DNA of 64,000 nucleotides from Pseudomonadota bacterium (GCA_018241505.1 JAFEDS010000031.1:62001-126000); one strand, 5' to 3'. Positions 32,076 through 41,494 are shown, counted from the stretch's first letter. Translations and numbers: made by a program. The notes: generated from the letters alone by a model not told the origin.

Positions 32076-32797
32076 CAATAGCTCTGGGAATCAACATCGA
32101 TCACGTGGCCACGTTGCGCCAGGCGCGCCGCGGCCGTTACCCCGACCCGATACATGCGGCGCTGTCTGCCGAGATGGCCGGCGCGGACAGCATCACATTG
32201 CATCTGCGCGAAGACCGCCGGCACATCCAGGACAACGATGTGCGCGTGTTGCGCGGGCTGCTGAAGACGCACATGAACCTCGAGATGGCGGTAACCGATG
32301 AGATGATCCGGATTGCCGGCGAGGTTCGGCCGTCGGACTGCTGCCTCGTACCGGAAAAACGCGAGGAGGTCACGACCGAGGGCGGTCTCGATGTGGCCGG
32401 CCAGATTCCGCGGCTCACCGAGGCCATCCGGGTCCTGGGCAGTCACGGCATCCGCGTGTCCCTGTTCATTGATCCGGATCCCCGGCAGATCGAGGCCGCC
32501 GCGCGCGTCGGGGCCCCGGTCGTGGAGTTGCATACGGGCGCCTATGCCGATCATGAAGGTGCTCAGCAGGCAACTGAGTTGGAACGCCTGCGGGTGGGCG
32601 CGCGGCTCGCCGCAGGGCTCGGAATCACGGTCCACGCAGGTCACGGCCTCAACTATCACAACGTACAACCGGTCGCTGCCATCCGCGACATCGTCGAGCT
32701 CAACATCGGGCACTCCATCATTGCCCGCGCGGTGTTTGACGGGTTGGCCGTCGCTATTCGCGACATGAAGCAGCTCATGGTGGCCGCGCGCCCATGA
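32072..32797 (+). CDS. pdxJ: pyridoxine 5'-phosphate synthase
   Basis: 241 aa. It makes pyridoxine-5'-phosphate from 3-amino-2-oxopropyl phosphate and deoxyxylulose phosphate. Family stretches are [34 protein letters not shown], the [10 protein letters not shown] segment, [26 protein letters not shown] and [12 protein letters not shown]. The ATG overlaps the recO stop, and the acpS ATG overlaps its own stop. Confidence 0.97.
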   Translation: MTIALGINIDHVATLRQARRGRYPDPIHAALSAEMAGADSITLHLREDRRHIQDNDVRVLRGLLKTHMNLEMAVTDEMIRIAGEVRPSDCCLVPEKREEVTTEGGLDVAGQIPRLTEAIRVLGSHGIRVSLFIDPDPRQIEAAARVGAPVVELHTGAYADHEGAQQATELERLRVGARLAAGLGITVHAGHGLNYHNVQPVAAIRDIVELNIGHSIIARAVFDGLAVAIRDMKQLMVAARP

Positions 32798-33180
32798 TTT
32801 TCGGAATCGGCGTGGATGTGCTCGAGGCGAAGCGCATCAGCCGCACGTTGGAAAAATTCGGCGCGCGTTTCATCAACCACCTGCTGCTGCCGGAAGAAAA
32901 GGCGCAGCTCGCGCGCACCAGGCGCCCCGAGCGCTTCATTGCCATGCGCTTCGCCGCCAAGGAGGCGATTGTCAAAGCCATGGGCACCGGCTTCGCGCAC
33001 GGGGTGTGGATACGGGATGTGGGTGTCGTGCAGAACGCCTGGGGTAAACCCGAAGTGGTCTTTTCCGAGCGCGGCGACAAAGTGCGGCGCGGTTTGGGAG
33101 TAGGCGAGGGGCATGTGACGCTGACAGACGAGGCCGGACTCATTGTCGCAGTCGCGGTGTTGATGAAGGCCACGACGTGA
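32794..33180 (+). CDS. acpS: holo-[acyl-carrier-protein] synthase
   Basis: 128 aa. It transfers 4'-phosphopantetheine from CoA to acyl carrier protein. The Mg-binding [12 protein letters not shown] and the [16 protein letters not shown] motif are diagnostic of AcpS. It overlaps pdxJ (ATGA) and the next gene (GTGA), continuing the overlapping array. Confidence 0.97.
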   Translation: MIFGIGVDVLEAKRISRTLEKFGARFINHLLLPEEKAQLARTRRPERFIAMRFAAKEAIVKAMGTGFAHGVWIRDVGVVQNAWGKPEVVFSERGDKVRRGLGVGEGHVTLTDEAGLIVAVAVLMKATT

Positions 33181-33956
33181 ATACCCTCGTTTTCGATATT
33201 GAAACCGTTCCCGATGTCGCCCTCGGCCGCCGGCTCCATGGCCTGGAGGGGCTCGAGGATGCGCAGGTGGCGAAAGCCATGTTCGCGCTGCGCCGGCAGC
33301 AGTCCGGTGGCGAGTTCCTTGCGCACGAGCAACATCGTGTCGTCGCGATCTCCTGTGTTCTGCGTGGCCAGGAGCACCTCAAGGTCTGGAGCCTGGGCGA
33401 TCTCGCGGCGCCCGAGTCCGAGCTGATCCAGCGTTTCTTTGATGGGATCGAGAAGCTCTCGCCCTGCCTCGTCTCCTGGAATGGCGGCGGCTTCGACCTG
33501 CCGGTGTTGCACTATCGCGCGCTGTTGCACGGGATACAGGCACCTCGATACTGGGAAGTCGGCGATGAGGACACCGCCTTTCGTTACAACAACTACCTGG
33601 GCCGCTTTCACTGGCGGCACCTGGACGTGATGGATGTCCTGTCGGGCTACCAGAATCGCGCGCGTGCTTCGCTCGCCAACACCGCGTGTCTGCTGGGGCT
33701 GCCCGGAAAGATGGGATTCGACGGATCGCAGGTATGGGATGCCTACCAGGCCGGTAACCTCGCCGGCATCCGCCAGTACTGCGAAACCGACGTACTCAAT
33801 ACCTACCTGATCTATCTGCGCTTCGAGCTCATGCGCGGGCGTATTACCCGCGAACGCCATGCTGAAGAAGTTGAACGAGTGAAGGCCTTGTTGCGTGCGG
33901 GCAAGGACCAGCCACACTTTGGCGAATTCCTGCAGGCATGGGAGCGGCCGGCTTGA
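33177..33956 (+). CDS. predicted 3'-5' exonuclease (PolB-like exonuclease domain)
   Basis: 259 aa, GTG start. An RNase H-like DEDD exonuclease domain is visible: motif I LVFDIETVPD (Asp/Glu metal ligands), motif II SWNGGGFDLPVLHYRAL and motif III in YCETDVLNTYLIYLRF. It resembles the family of PolB-related exonucleases (COG3298) found next to rlmD in several proteobacteria. The substrate is unknown. The start overlaps acpS. Its stop overlaps the TTG I prefer for rlmD. Confidence 0.88.
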   Translation: MNTLVFDIETVPDVALGRRLHGLEGLEDAQVAKAMFALRRQQSGGEFLAHEQHRVVAISCVLRGQEHLKVWSLGDLAAPESELIQRFFDGIEKLSPCLVSWNGGGFDLPVLHYRALLHGIQAPRYWEVGDEDTAFRYNNYLGRFHWRHLDVMDVLSGYQNRARASLANTACLLGLPGKMGFDGSQVWDAYQAGNLAGIRQYCETDVLNTYLIYLRFELMRGRITRERHAEEVERVKALLRAGKDQPHFGEFLQAWERPA

Positions 33957-35296
33957 GAGGGGGGCGGATCGTCACGGATGTTGAGGAAGTCGGAACCGTT
34001 GCTGCATTGACGCACGACGCGGAAGGTGTCGTCCGTGAGGGTAAAGCGGCGTTCGTAGCCGGTGCTTTGCCCGGTGAGAAAATCCGCTTCAAGCGCACGC
34101 GCCGTCATCGTCAGCACGACGAGGCGGTGTTGTTGGAAGTGATCGAGCCTTCGCCCACGCGCGTCGTACCGAAGTGCGCTCATTTCGGAGTGTGCGGCGG
34201 CTGCGCCCTGCAACACCTGTCCGCCGACGCGCAGCTCGAAATCAAACAAACGGAGTTGCGCGACAATCTCGAGCGCGTGGGCAAGGTAACGCCGCGCGAA
34301 TGGCTGCCGCCGCTTCGCGGTCCGGTCTGGAGCTATCGCCGCCGGGCCCGCTTGGGCGCCAAGTTCGTCACCAAGAAGGACCGGATGGTCGTCGGATTCC
34401 GCGAGCGCCTGGCGCCCTACGTAGCCGAAGTGCAGCGCTGCGAGGTGTTGGCGGAACCGGTCGGGGCGTTGATCGCGCCCCTGGCGGCACTGCTGAATGA
34501 GCTGAGCATCCGGCATCGTATTCCCCAGATTGAGACGGCGGTGGCTGACAATGTCGTGGCGCTTGTGTTGCGCGTGCTCGAGGCGCCGTCGGCGGAGGAT
34601 GTCAGCAAACTGAAGGCGTTCGCTCAGGCACACGCGGTTCGCTTCTATCTTCAAACCGCCGGTTTGGATTCCGTGGCTGCGTTGGAAGCAGCCGGCGAGG
34701 CCCTGCGCTACGGCTTGCCGCAATTCAAGCTGCAACTGGAATTTACGCCGACCGACTTCGTGCAGATCAACGCGCAGATCAATCAGGCTCTCGTGGGCCG
34801 CGCCGTGGAATTGCTCGAGCTCACGCCGTCGTCTGCGGTTCTCGATCTTTTTTGCGGACTGGGCAACTTCACTCTCGCGCTGGCTCGCAATGCCGGCCGT
34901 GCCGTGGGAGTGGAGGGAGACCGGGGGCTGGTGGAGCGGGGCCGGCACAACGCCCGCCTGAACGGAGTCAGCAACGCCGAGTTCCACATGGCCGATCTCG
35001 GAAAGCCGCTGGATGCGTCAGTACCGTGGTTGCAGGAGTCGTATACCCATGTGCTCCTGGATCCGCCACGCGCGGGCGCGAGCGAGGTGTTGGGCTCCAT
35101 CAGCCGGCTGAATCCACAGCGGGTGTTGTATATTTCGTGTCACCCCGGCAGCCTAGCCCGGGACCTGGGATTGCTCGTACACGAACAGGGGATGAACCTC
35201 GTGGCCGCAGGTGTGTTGGATATGTTTCCGCATACGACGCACGTCGAGTCGCTGGCGATTCTCGAGCCCGGCAAACGCAAAGGGCGCCCGGGATGA
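33953..35296 (+). CDS. rlmD: 23S rRNA (uracil(1939)-C(5))-methyltransferase RlmD
   Basis: About 447 aa. It methylates U1939 of 23S rRNA. The N-terminal TRAM domain (DAEGVVREGKAAFVAGALPG) is followed by the Fe-S cysteines in PKCAHFGVCGGCALQHL. The SAM-binding part has VLDLFCGLGNFTLALA. The catalytic region is LLDPPRAGASEVL..YISCHPGSLARDL, where most RlmD/TrmA proteins read SCNP; the Asn-to-His change deserves note. I prefer TTG 33953, with GGGAG eight bases upstream and a 4-base overlap with the upstream stop. ATG 33938 is the alternative. Confidence 0.94.
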   Translation: MRGGRIVTDVEEVGTVAALTHDAEGVVREGKAAFVAGALPGEKIRFKRTRRHRQHDEAVLLEVIEPSPTRVVPKCAHFGVCGGCALQHLSADAQLEIKQTELRDNLERVGKVTPREWLPPLRGPVWSYRRRARLGAKFVTKKDRMVVGFRERLAPYVAEVQRCEVLAEPVGALIAPLAALLNELSIRHRIPQIETAVADNVVALVLRVLEAPSAEDVSKLKAFAQAHAVRFYLQTAGLDSVAALEAAGEALRYGLPQFKLQLEFTPTDFVQINAQINQALVGRAVELLELTPSSAVLDLFCGLGNFTLALARNAGRAVGVEGDRGLVERGRHNARLNGVSNAEFHMADLGKPLDASVPWLQESYTHVLLDPPRAGASEVLGSISRLNPQRVLYISCHPGSLARDLGLLVHEQGMNLVAAGVLDMFPHTTHVESLAILEPGKRKGRPG

Positions 35297-36348
35297 GTCT
35301 CGGGCCGCTGATGATCGACCTCAGCGGGACGGCCATTGCGCCCGACGAGACCGAACTGATGCGGCATCCCCTCGTTGGCGGCGTCATCCTCTTCACACGG
35401 AACTATGTCGATTCGGAGCAGCTCACCCAGCTCGTCGCCGCCATCCACGCCGTTCGCAGTCCACGCCTCATTGTTGCGGTGGACCATGAAGGCGGCCGGG
35501 TCCAGCGTTTCCGTTCAGGTTTTTCGGAGTTGCCCCCGGCCCGCCGTATCGGCCACGAGTTCGATCTGGACACCCGTGCTGGACTCAGTCTTGCCCGGCA
35601 CATGGGGTGGCTGATGGCCGCCGAGTTGCGCTCCACCGGTGTCGATATTTCGTTTGCCCCGGACGTGGACCTCGACTACGGCATCAGTGAGATCATCGGG
35701 GACCGCTCCTTTCACGCCCGTCCCGAGGTGGTGGGTCAACTGGCCGTTGCCTACATGCACGGCATGCGGGAGGCGGGCATGGCCGCCACCGCGAAGCACT
35801 TTCCAGCCCATGGCGCCGTTGTGGCCGACTCCCACCTGACCCTCCCGGTGGACCGCCGGGAGCTCCCCGACATGGCGGATGATCTTTCTCCCTACTACCG
35901 GCTGATTGCCAATGGCCTGCCGGCTGTCATGGCGGCGCATGTGCTGTTTCCGGCGGTGGATTCGCTGCCCGCGAGCCTGTCGTCTCGCTGGATCCGGGAC
36001 GTGTTGCGCGGTGATCTGAGGTTTCAGGGAGTAGTGTTTTGCGACGATTTGTCCATGGGTGGGGCTGCCGCGGCATACGGAGATATTGTGACCCGTGCAC
36101 GCCAGGCCCTTTCCGCGGGTTGTGACATGCTACCGGTCTGTAACAATCGGGCTGGTGTAGTTACCTTACTCGATCGTCTGAATGTTGAGCCCGAACCGAC
36201 ATCCCGGCTCCGCCTCGTGCGGATGCACGGTAAGGATGGCGTTCCGTGGCGGGAGTTGTCTTCGGTGCCCGAGTGGAAGAGGAGCCGTGAGTTGCTGGCG
36301 CGCTGCACAGTGGCGCCAACATTGAGTCTGGAGGCCGGCCGTAAATGA
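35293..36348 (+). CDS. nagZ: beta-N-acetylhexosaminidase NagZ
   Basis: 351 aa. This cytoplasmic GH3 enzyme removes GlcNAc from 1,6-anhydroMurNAc muropeptides during peptidoglycan recycling. Visible features are GGVILFTRNYVDSEQLTQL, VAVDHEGGRVQRFR, FAPDVDLDYG, the catalytic-loop region TAKHFPAHGAVVADSH and CDDLSMGGA with the nucleophile Asp. The usual motif is KHFPGHG...DSH; here the Gly is Ala, while the His and the DSH remain. Its stop overlaps the next start (ATGA). Confidence 0.95.
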   Translation: MSLGPLMIDLSGTAIAPDETELMRHPLVGGVILFTRNYVDSEQLTQLVAAIHAVRSPRLIVAVDHEGGRVQRFRSGFSELPPARRIGHEFDLDTRAGLSLARHMGWLMAAELRSTGVDISFAPDVDLDYGISEIIGDRSFHARPEVVGQLAVAYMHGMREAGMAATAKHFPAHGAVVADSHLTLPVDRRELPDMADDLSPYYRLIANGLPAVMAAHVLFPAVDSLPASLSSRWIRDVLRGDLRFQGVVFCDDLSMGGAAAAYGDIVTRARQALSAGCDMLPVCNNRAGVVTLLDRLNVEPEPTSRLRLVRMHGKDGVPWRELSSVPEWKRSRELLARCTVAPTLSLEAGRK

Positions 36349-37280
36349 ACAACTGGTCCGCCGAGGCGTGGCGCAGTGTCGTGGACAATGCCCCCGAGGG
36401 CATTGTCGTCTGCGATGCGACCGTGCCGGACCTGCCGGTCATTTATGCCAATGCCGCCTTCGCCCAGATGTGCGGGTATCCGGTTACCGCGCTGCTCGGC
36501 ACCAACTTGCGGATGCTGCAGGGAACAGACCAGGACCAGGAAGCCCGCCAGAAAATCAAGGAAGCGGTGGAGAAGGGCGAACCCGCCCGCGTCCTGATCC
36601 GGAACTACCGTCCTGATGGCACGCTGTTCTGGAACGAATCGGTCATCCAGCCCGTGCGCGATGCGTCGGGTCAGATTACTCAATACATTGGTTATCACCG
36701 CGACGCCAGCGACCGCTTGCGCAATAGCGCGGAACGCGTGACGGCGGGCTTGCCGCCCTGGCTGCGTGAAGATCGCCTGACCGGCCTGCATTCACGGGCC
36801 TATTTCCAAGAGCTGTTACAGCGAGACTGGCTGCTGGCGCAACGCGATTCGCACGAGATCGGACTGACTCTGTTCGATATCGATGACCTCAACAGTTACA
36901 ACGAAACGTTCGAGAAAACGGGCGGCGACGCCTGCATTCGGCGGGTTGCGCGGGTGATCGGGGCTTCCTACCGGCGCGGCGGCGATCTGGTGGGTCGTTG
37001 GGACGGTGGGACGTTTGCTGTGTTGACGCAGGGTGATGCGGCTGAGAAGGCATCGCACTACGCACAGATTGTCAGTCAACGGGTGCGCGACCTGTTGATG
37101 CATCACCCCCGTGCCGGCTCGGAACGCTATGTGACAATCAGTGCGGGCGTGGCGAGCCTGGTGCCGCCTCGCGAGCTGCCCCTCGAGGCGCTTCTAAAAG
37201 CAACCACGGCGGCCCTGAAGCGCGCGAAGAAGTTGGGCAAGAACAGTATCTCGAATGCCGAGGCCGCTGACTTTCACTGA
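36345..37280 (+). CDS. PAS/LOV-like sensor with degenerate GGDEF domain
   Basis: 311 aa, soluble, with no membrane segment. Residues about 10-124 form a PAS domain very close to LOV photoreceptor domains: GTNLRMLQG (residues 52-60), NYRPDGTLFWNE (87-98) and IGYHRD (115-120). The canonical LOV motif is GRNCRFLQ, so the adduct-forming Cys is Leu55. The flavin-side Gln of the last strand is His118. Residues about 140-305 form a GGDEF domain that retains DRLTGLHSR and FDIDDLNSYNE. In it, the active site RxGGDEF reads RWDGGTF (218-224), so the catalytic Asp/Glu are lost. An RxxD inhibitory site (RGGD, 211-214) is kept at the correct distance. It may be a c-di-GMP receptor or a scaffold rather than a cyclase. 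It is translationally coupled to nagZ. Confidence 0.88.
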   Translation: MNNWSAEAWRSVVDNAPEGIVVCDATVPDLPVIYANAAFAQMCGYPVTALLGTNLRMLQGTDQDQEARQKIKEAVEKGEPARVLIRNYRPDGTLFWNESVIQPVRDASGQITQYIGYHRDASDRLRNSAERVTAGLPPWLREDRLTGLHSRAYFQELLQRDWLLAQRDSHEIGLTLFDIDDLNSYNETFEKTGGDACIRRVARVIGASYRRGGDLVGRWDGGTFAVLTQGDAAEKASHYAQIVSQRVRDLLMHHPRAGSERYVTISAGVASLVPPRELPLEALLKATTAALKRAKKLGKNSISNAEAADFH

Positions 37281-37315
37281 GGCGAGGCAGCCGGCTCGGC
37301 GCCGGTCACGCACCA

Positions 37316-37918
37316 TCAACGCCCCGCGGGTCTCGCACCTTGTGCCGGCGTCACGAGCGCGATGACCCCGAACGCGGGGTGATCGTAGTAGTTGCGCTCA
37401 TAAAACTTCACGCGGCGATCCTCATTCAGTTTGAACTCGGTGCCGGGGCTCGCACCCAACCCTGCGGGCGGCGCAGGAATGGCATAGCTCAGCGCCATGC
37501 CCAGGTGCAGATACTGACCGCGCTGCAGGTACACGGTGCCGTTCAGGCCGGGCACATCGACTCCGAGCTTTTGCAGGGGGAAGCCCGCCTTCGTGCCCCA
37601 CGCGCTCGCGGTCTGCGCCCAGGCAACATGGGCCACCGGCACGTAGGCACCGCTGGACTTCAGCTTCGACTCGATGTCGCCGAGTTGGAATTGATCGGCA
37701 CCGAGTGTGCTGATGAAACGGCCAACCTGCGAGGAGCCGCTGGCGTTTTCCTCACCAACCGTGTTGCCCGCGCCGCTCTCGGCGCTCCAGTTCTCGCCGC
37801 CGCCCTGCGCGCCGTTGGCGCGAAAGACAATGATCTCGATGTGATAGCCGGGTGTGGCGGCATCCTGGGACCAGGCGGGCAGGGCCAGCAAGGCCAGCCA
37901 GAGCATTCGTAATTTCAT
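37316..37918 (-). CDS. csiV: CsiV-like exported protein
   Basis: 200 aa with a signal peptide (MKLRMLWLALLALPAWSQ). The mature N-terminus YHIEIIVFRANG and the C-terminal LNEDRRVKFYERNYYDHPAFGVIALVTP fit the CsiV family, a periplasmic peptidoglycan-binding protein that in Vibrio affects LpoA/PBP1A. It is encoded next to mfd in other gammaproteobacteria. It is the last gene of the minus-strand cyclase-mfd-csiV set, starting 15 bases after mfd. I am moderately confident in the family and less so in the function. Confidence 0.8.
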   Translation of the reverse strand: MKLRMLWLALLALPAWSQDAATPGYHIEIIVFRANGAQGGGENWSAESGAGNTVGEENASGSSQVGRFISTLGADQFQLGDIESKLKSSGAYVPVAHVAWAQTASAWGTKAGFPLQKLGVDVPGLNGTVYLQRGQYLHLGMALSYAIPAPPAGLGASPGTEFKLNEDRRVKFYERNYYDHPAFGVIALVTPAQGARPAGR

Positions 37919-37933
37919 AATCGCCAGTATAGT

Positions 37934-40900
37934 TCAGCGCCGTTTCGGCGGGGCTGCAGGGGGTTTGCCCGGGGGTGTCTTGCCGCCACCGGCCGGCTTC
38001 GGTGCCTGCGGTTTCGGCTTCTGCGCCAGGCGCTTCATCAGATCGGCGGCAAACTCGAAGCGCTCCGTCTCACTGCCCAGCAAGTGGGCGATACGCAGCT
38101 TCAGCGAGCCTTCCAACCTGAATTCCAGCGGGTCCTGCTGAATCATCTGGATGACGGTGAGCGGGTCGATCTGGTTGCGTTCTTCGAACAGGATCGTGCC
38201 GCCGCTCGCCCCCATGTCCATGCGCCGGATGCCGAGCCCGCGCGCCTGCAACTTGAGCTTCGCCAGCCCGAGCAGATTCTGTGCACTGTCAGGCAGAGGG
38301 CCGAAGCGGTCATAGATCTCCGCATTCAACTCATCCAGCGCCTCATCTGTTTCGGCCCCCGCCAGGCGCTTGTAGAGTCCCAGGCGTACATGCACGTCGG
38401 CAACATAGGCCTCCGGCAGGAAGGCGGGCAGGCGCAATTCAACTTCGGTCTCGGCGGCCAGCGGCTTGTCGAGGTTCGGTTTCTGACCCTGCTTCAAGGC
38501 CTTCACGGCCTGCTCCAGCATGTCCATGTACATGGCGAGGCCGATTTCGGTCATCTGGCCACTTTGTTGTTCGCCCAGTAACTCGCCGGCGCCGCGGATT
38601 TCCAGATCGTGGGTGGCCAACACGAAGCCGGCGCCCAGGTCCTCCATGGACTCGATGGCTTCCAGGCGCTTGGCGGCATCGCCGGCCAGCGCCTTGCGCG
38701 GTGGCGCCAGGAGGTACGCATAGGCGCGGTGGTGCGAGCGACCCACCCGGCCGCGCAACTGGTGCAACTGCGCCAGGCCGAACCGATCGGCCCGGTTGAT
38801 CATGATGGTGTTGGCGGTCGGCACGTCGATGCCGCTTTCAATGATGGTGGTGCACACGAGCAGATCGAAACGGCGATGATAGAAGTCGACCATCAACTGC
38901 TCGAGATCGCGCTCGCGCATCTGGCCATGGCCGATGCGCACACTGGCTTCCGGAATGAGCGCCTGGACTTCAGCGGCGATTTTCTCGATGGTCTTCACTT
39001 CGTTGTGCACGAAGTACATCTGTCCGCCACGCCGCAATTCGCGTAGCGCTGCTTCGCGCAGTGTCGGCCCGTGCCATTCGATGATGAATGTCTTGATGGC
39101 CTGGCGCATCGCCGGTGGCGTGGTAATCAACGACAGATCCCGCAGACCGCCCAACGCCATGTTGAGAGTACGCGGGATGGGAGTGGCGGTCAGAGTGAGT
39201 ACGTGTGTATCCGCACGCAGCGCCTGCAACCGTTCCTTGTCGCGCACACCGAACCGATGTTCCTCATCGACGATGATCAGACCGAGATCCTTGAATCGGG
39301 CGTGCGAATGCAGCAGCCGATGAGTCGCCACGACAATGTCAACCACACCGCTTTCGATTCCCGCGATGGTGTTGGCGATCTCCTTCGAGTTGCCGAAGCG
39401 CGAGAGCGCTTCGACCCGCACCGCCCAATCGGCGAAGCGATCCCGGAAGTTGGTCATGTGCTGTTGCGCCAGCAGGGTCGTAGGGGCGAGCACCGCGACC
39501 TGTTTGCCGGCTTCAACCGCCGCGAACGCCGCGCGCATGGCCACTTCGGTCTTGCCGAAGCCCACATCGCCGCACACGATGCGGTCCATGGGCTTGCCGC
39601 CCTTCATGTCATTCAACACGCTGCGGATGGCCTCGGCCTGGTCCTCGGTCTCATCGAACGGGAAGGCATCGGCGAACTTCTGGTATTCCTGCTCGCTCAC
39701 TTCGAGCTTCACGCCCTGTTGGGCCTTGCGGCGCGCATACAGATCGAGCAGCTCGGCGGCCACATCACGAACCTGCTCGGCCGCTTTGCGCCGGGCCCGG
39801 GCCCACTGGTCCGTTCCCAACTTGTGCAACGGCGCGCTCTCCGGCGCCGCGCCCGTATAACGGGTGACCAGGTGCAGTGAATGGACCGGCACATACACCC
39901 GGTCGCCGTCCATGTATTCCAACACGAGGAATTCGCCGGACTGGCCGGCGATCTCCATCACCTGCAGGCCGACATAACGGCCGACACCGTATTCCTGGTG
40001 GACGACCGGCGCCCCGGGATTCAGGTCCTGCAGATCGCGCAGGATGGCTTCCGGATCGGACGCGGCGCGTTTGCGCCGGCGCTGCTCCTGGCGCGCCCGC
40101 TGACCGAAAAGCTGTGCCTCCGAAATGATGGCGATCGCCGGGCCCGTGAGGGTCAAACCCTGCAGGCCCGGAGCGACTGTCAGCGCGAGCCTGGCAGCGC
40201 TGGCGGTGAATTCCTCCCAACCCTGTACCGGCGCAATCTGGTACCCATGACCCCGCAACATCTCCTGCAACACTTCGCGCCGTCCCGGCGAATCCGCGGC
40301 AATCAGGACCCGCCCGGCAAACTCATTCAGGAACAGATCCAGTGGCGCGAATGGGTGCTCGGCACGGGCATCGATGCGCAGCTCGTGCACCGCCGTGGTC
40401 GGGAAGTTGTAAACAGGGTCGGCGCCGCTGCCCGGCAGCTCCGTGTCCGCCTTGAAGGTATTCAGGGTAACGGAGGAAAACTGCGCCAGCCGGGTGTCGA
40501 TGTCCTTCGGACTGATGAACAACTCGGTGGGCGCGAGAACCGGCCGCTCGATGTCGTGGCGGCGATCCTCGTAGCGCGCTTCGATGCCTTCCCACGACTT
40601 GGCCAGCGCCCCCGGCAAGTCCGAGTCGTGCACCAGCACCGCGTTGTCAGGTAAATAGTCGAATAGTGTCGCCGTCTCATCAAAGAACAGCGGCACGTAG
40701 AACTCGATTCCAGCCGGCGCGACGCCCTCGCTGACTCCCCGATAAATGGAAGCTCGCGTTGGATCGCCTTCGAAGCGCGTCCGGAAGCGGCGGCGGAACT
40801 CCCGGACGCCGTCGGGATCGAGCGGGATTTCGCGGGCCGGCAGCAAGCGGATGCGCTCGAGCGAATCGAGTGATCGCTGGGTGTCCGGATCAAAGCGCCG

Positions 40901-41482
40901 GATAGCCTCGATCTCATCGTCAAACAGGTCGATGCGCAGCGGGGCCGTCGTACCCATGGGATAGACATCGAACAGGGAGCCGCGAACCGCGTACTCGCCC
41001 GGGCTGGCCACCTGGCTGACACTGACATATCCCGCTTCCACCAGCCGCTGGCGGAAGGGCTCGAGCGCCAGTGCTTCGCCGACCGCGAGCTCGAAGGCGC
41101 GGCCCTGAACGTAGTTGCGCGGCGGCAGCCGCTGCATCAACACGTCGGCTGCGACGACGAGGCAACCGGACTGCAGGCGCGGCAACTCGAAGAGCGTTCG
41201 CAGGCGCTGCGAGGTGATATCCGGATGCGGCGAGAACAGGTCGTAGGGCAACACCTCCCAGTCAGGAAGGGTCAGCAGCGGCAAGCGCTCGCCCGCAAAG
41301 AATTGCAGCTCGGCGGACAGCCGCTCGAGCTCGCGCGCGTCGTCGGTGACGACCACGTACAGCCGTTGATCTGACCGGGTCGCCTCGGCTAGGGCCAACG
41401 CGGCAGCGCTGCCGTAGAGCTGGTGCCAGCTCAGGCGTCGTTGCTTGGTTGTAGGGACCTGGGGCTTGAGAAGTAGGGCCAT
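37934..41482 (-). CDS. mfd: transcription-repair coupling factor Mfd
   Basis: 1182 aa. Mfd removes stalled RNA polymerase and recruits UvrA. The N-terminal UvrB-like domains (to about residue 350) include LPDWEVLPYDLFSPHPDITSQRL (in part). The RNAP-interacting domain has PGAPVVHQEYGVGRYVGLQ. The helicase shows GDVGFGKTEVAMRAAFAAV (Walker A), DEEHRFGV (DEEH box), LTATPIPRTLNMA and QLRGRVGRSHHRAYAYLL. The TRCF domain is at the C-terminus, which ends in a Pro/Lys-rich tail (about 25 residues). It lies 12 bases downstream of the cyclase gene. Confidence 0.98.
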   Translation of the reverse strand: MALLLKPQVPTTKQRRLSWHQLYGSAAALALAEATRSDQRLYVVVTDDARELERLSAELQFFAGERLPLLTLPDWEVLPYDLFSPHPDITSQRLRTLFELPRLQSGCLVVAADVLMQRLPPRNYVQGRAFELAVGEALALEPFRQRLVEAGYVSVSQVASPGEYAVRGSLFDVYPMGTTAPLRIDLFDDEIEAIRRFDPDTQRSLDSLERIRLLPAREIPLDPDGVREFRRRFRTRFEGDPTRASIYRGVSEGVAPAGIEFYVPLFFDETATLFDYLPDNAVLVHDSDLPGALAKSWEGIEARYEDRRHDIERPVLAPTELFISPKDIDTRLAQFSSVTLNTFKADTELPGSGADPVYNFPTTAVHELRIDARAEHPFAPLDLFLNEFAGRVLIAADSPGRREVLQEMLRGHGYQIAPVQGWEEFTASAARLALTVAPGLQGLTLTGPAIAIISEAQLFGQRARQEQRRRKRAASDPEAILRDLQDLNPGAPVVHQEYGVGRYVGLQVMEIAGQSGEFLVLEYMDGDRVYVPVHSLHLVTRYTGAAPESAPLHKLGTDQWARARRKAAEQVRDVAAELLDLYARRKAQQGVKLEVSEQEYQKFADAFPFDETEDQAEAIRSVLNDMKGGKPMDRIVCGDVGFGKTEVAMRAAFAAVEAGKQVAVLAPTTLLAQQHMTNFRDRFADWAVRVEALSRFGNSKEIANTIAGIESGVVDIVVATHRLLHSHARFKDLGLIIVDEEHRFGVRDKERLQALRADTHVLTLTATPIPRTLNMALGGLRDLSLITTPPAMRQAIKTFIIEWHGPTLREAALRELRRGGQMYFVHNEVKTIEKIAAEVQALIPEASVRIGHGQMRERDLEQLMVDFYHRRFDLLVCTTIIESGIDVPTANTIMINRADRFGLAQLHQLRGRVGRSHHRAYAYLLAPPRKALAGDAAKRLEAIESMEDLGAGFVLATHDLEIRGAGELLGEQQSGQMTEIGLAMYMDMLEQAVKALKQGQKPNLDKPLAAETEVELRLPAFLPEAYVADVHVRLGLYKRLAGAETDEALDELNAEIYDRFGPLPDSAQNLLGLAKLKLQARGLGIRRMDMGASGGTILFEERNQIDPLTVIQMIQQDPLEFRLEGSLKLRIAHLLGSETERFEFAADLMKRLAQKPKPQAPKPAGGGKTPPGKPPAAPPKRR

Positions 41483-41494
41483 CTAAAGCAGGTG

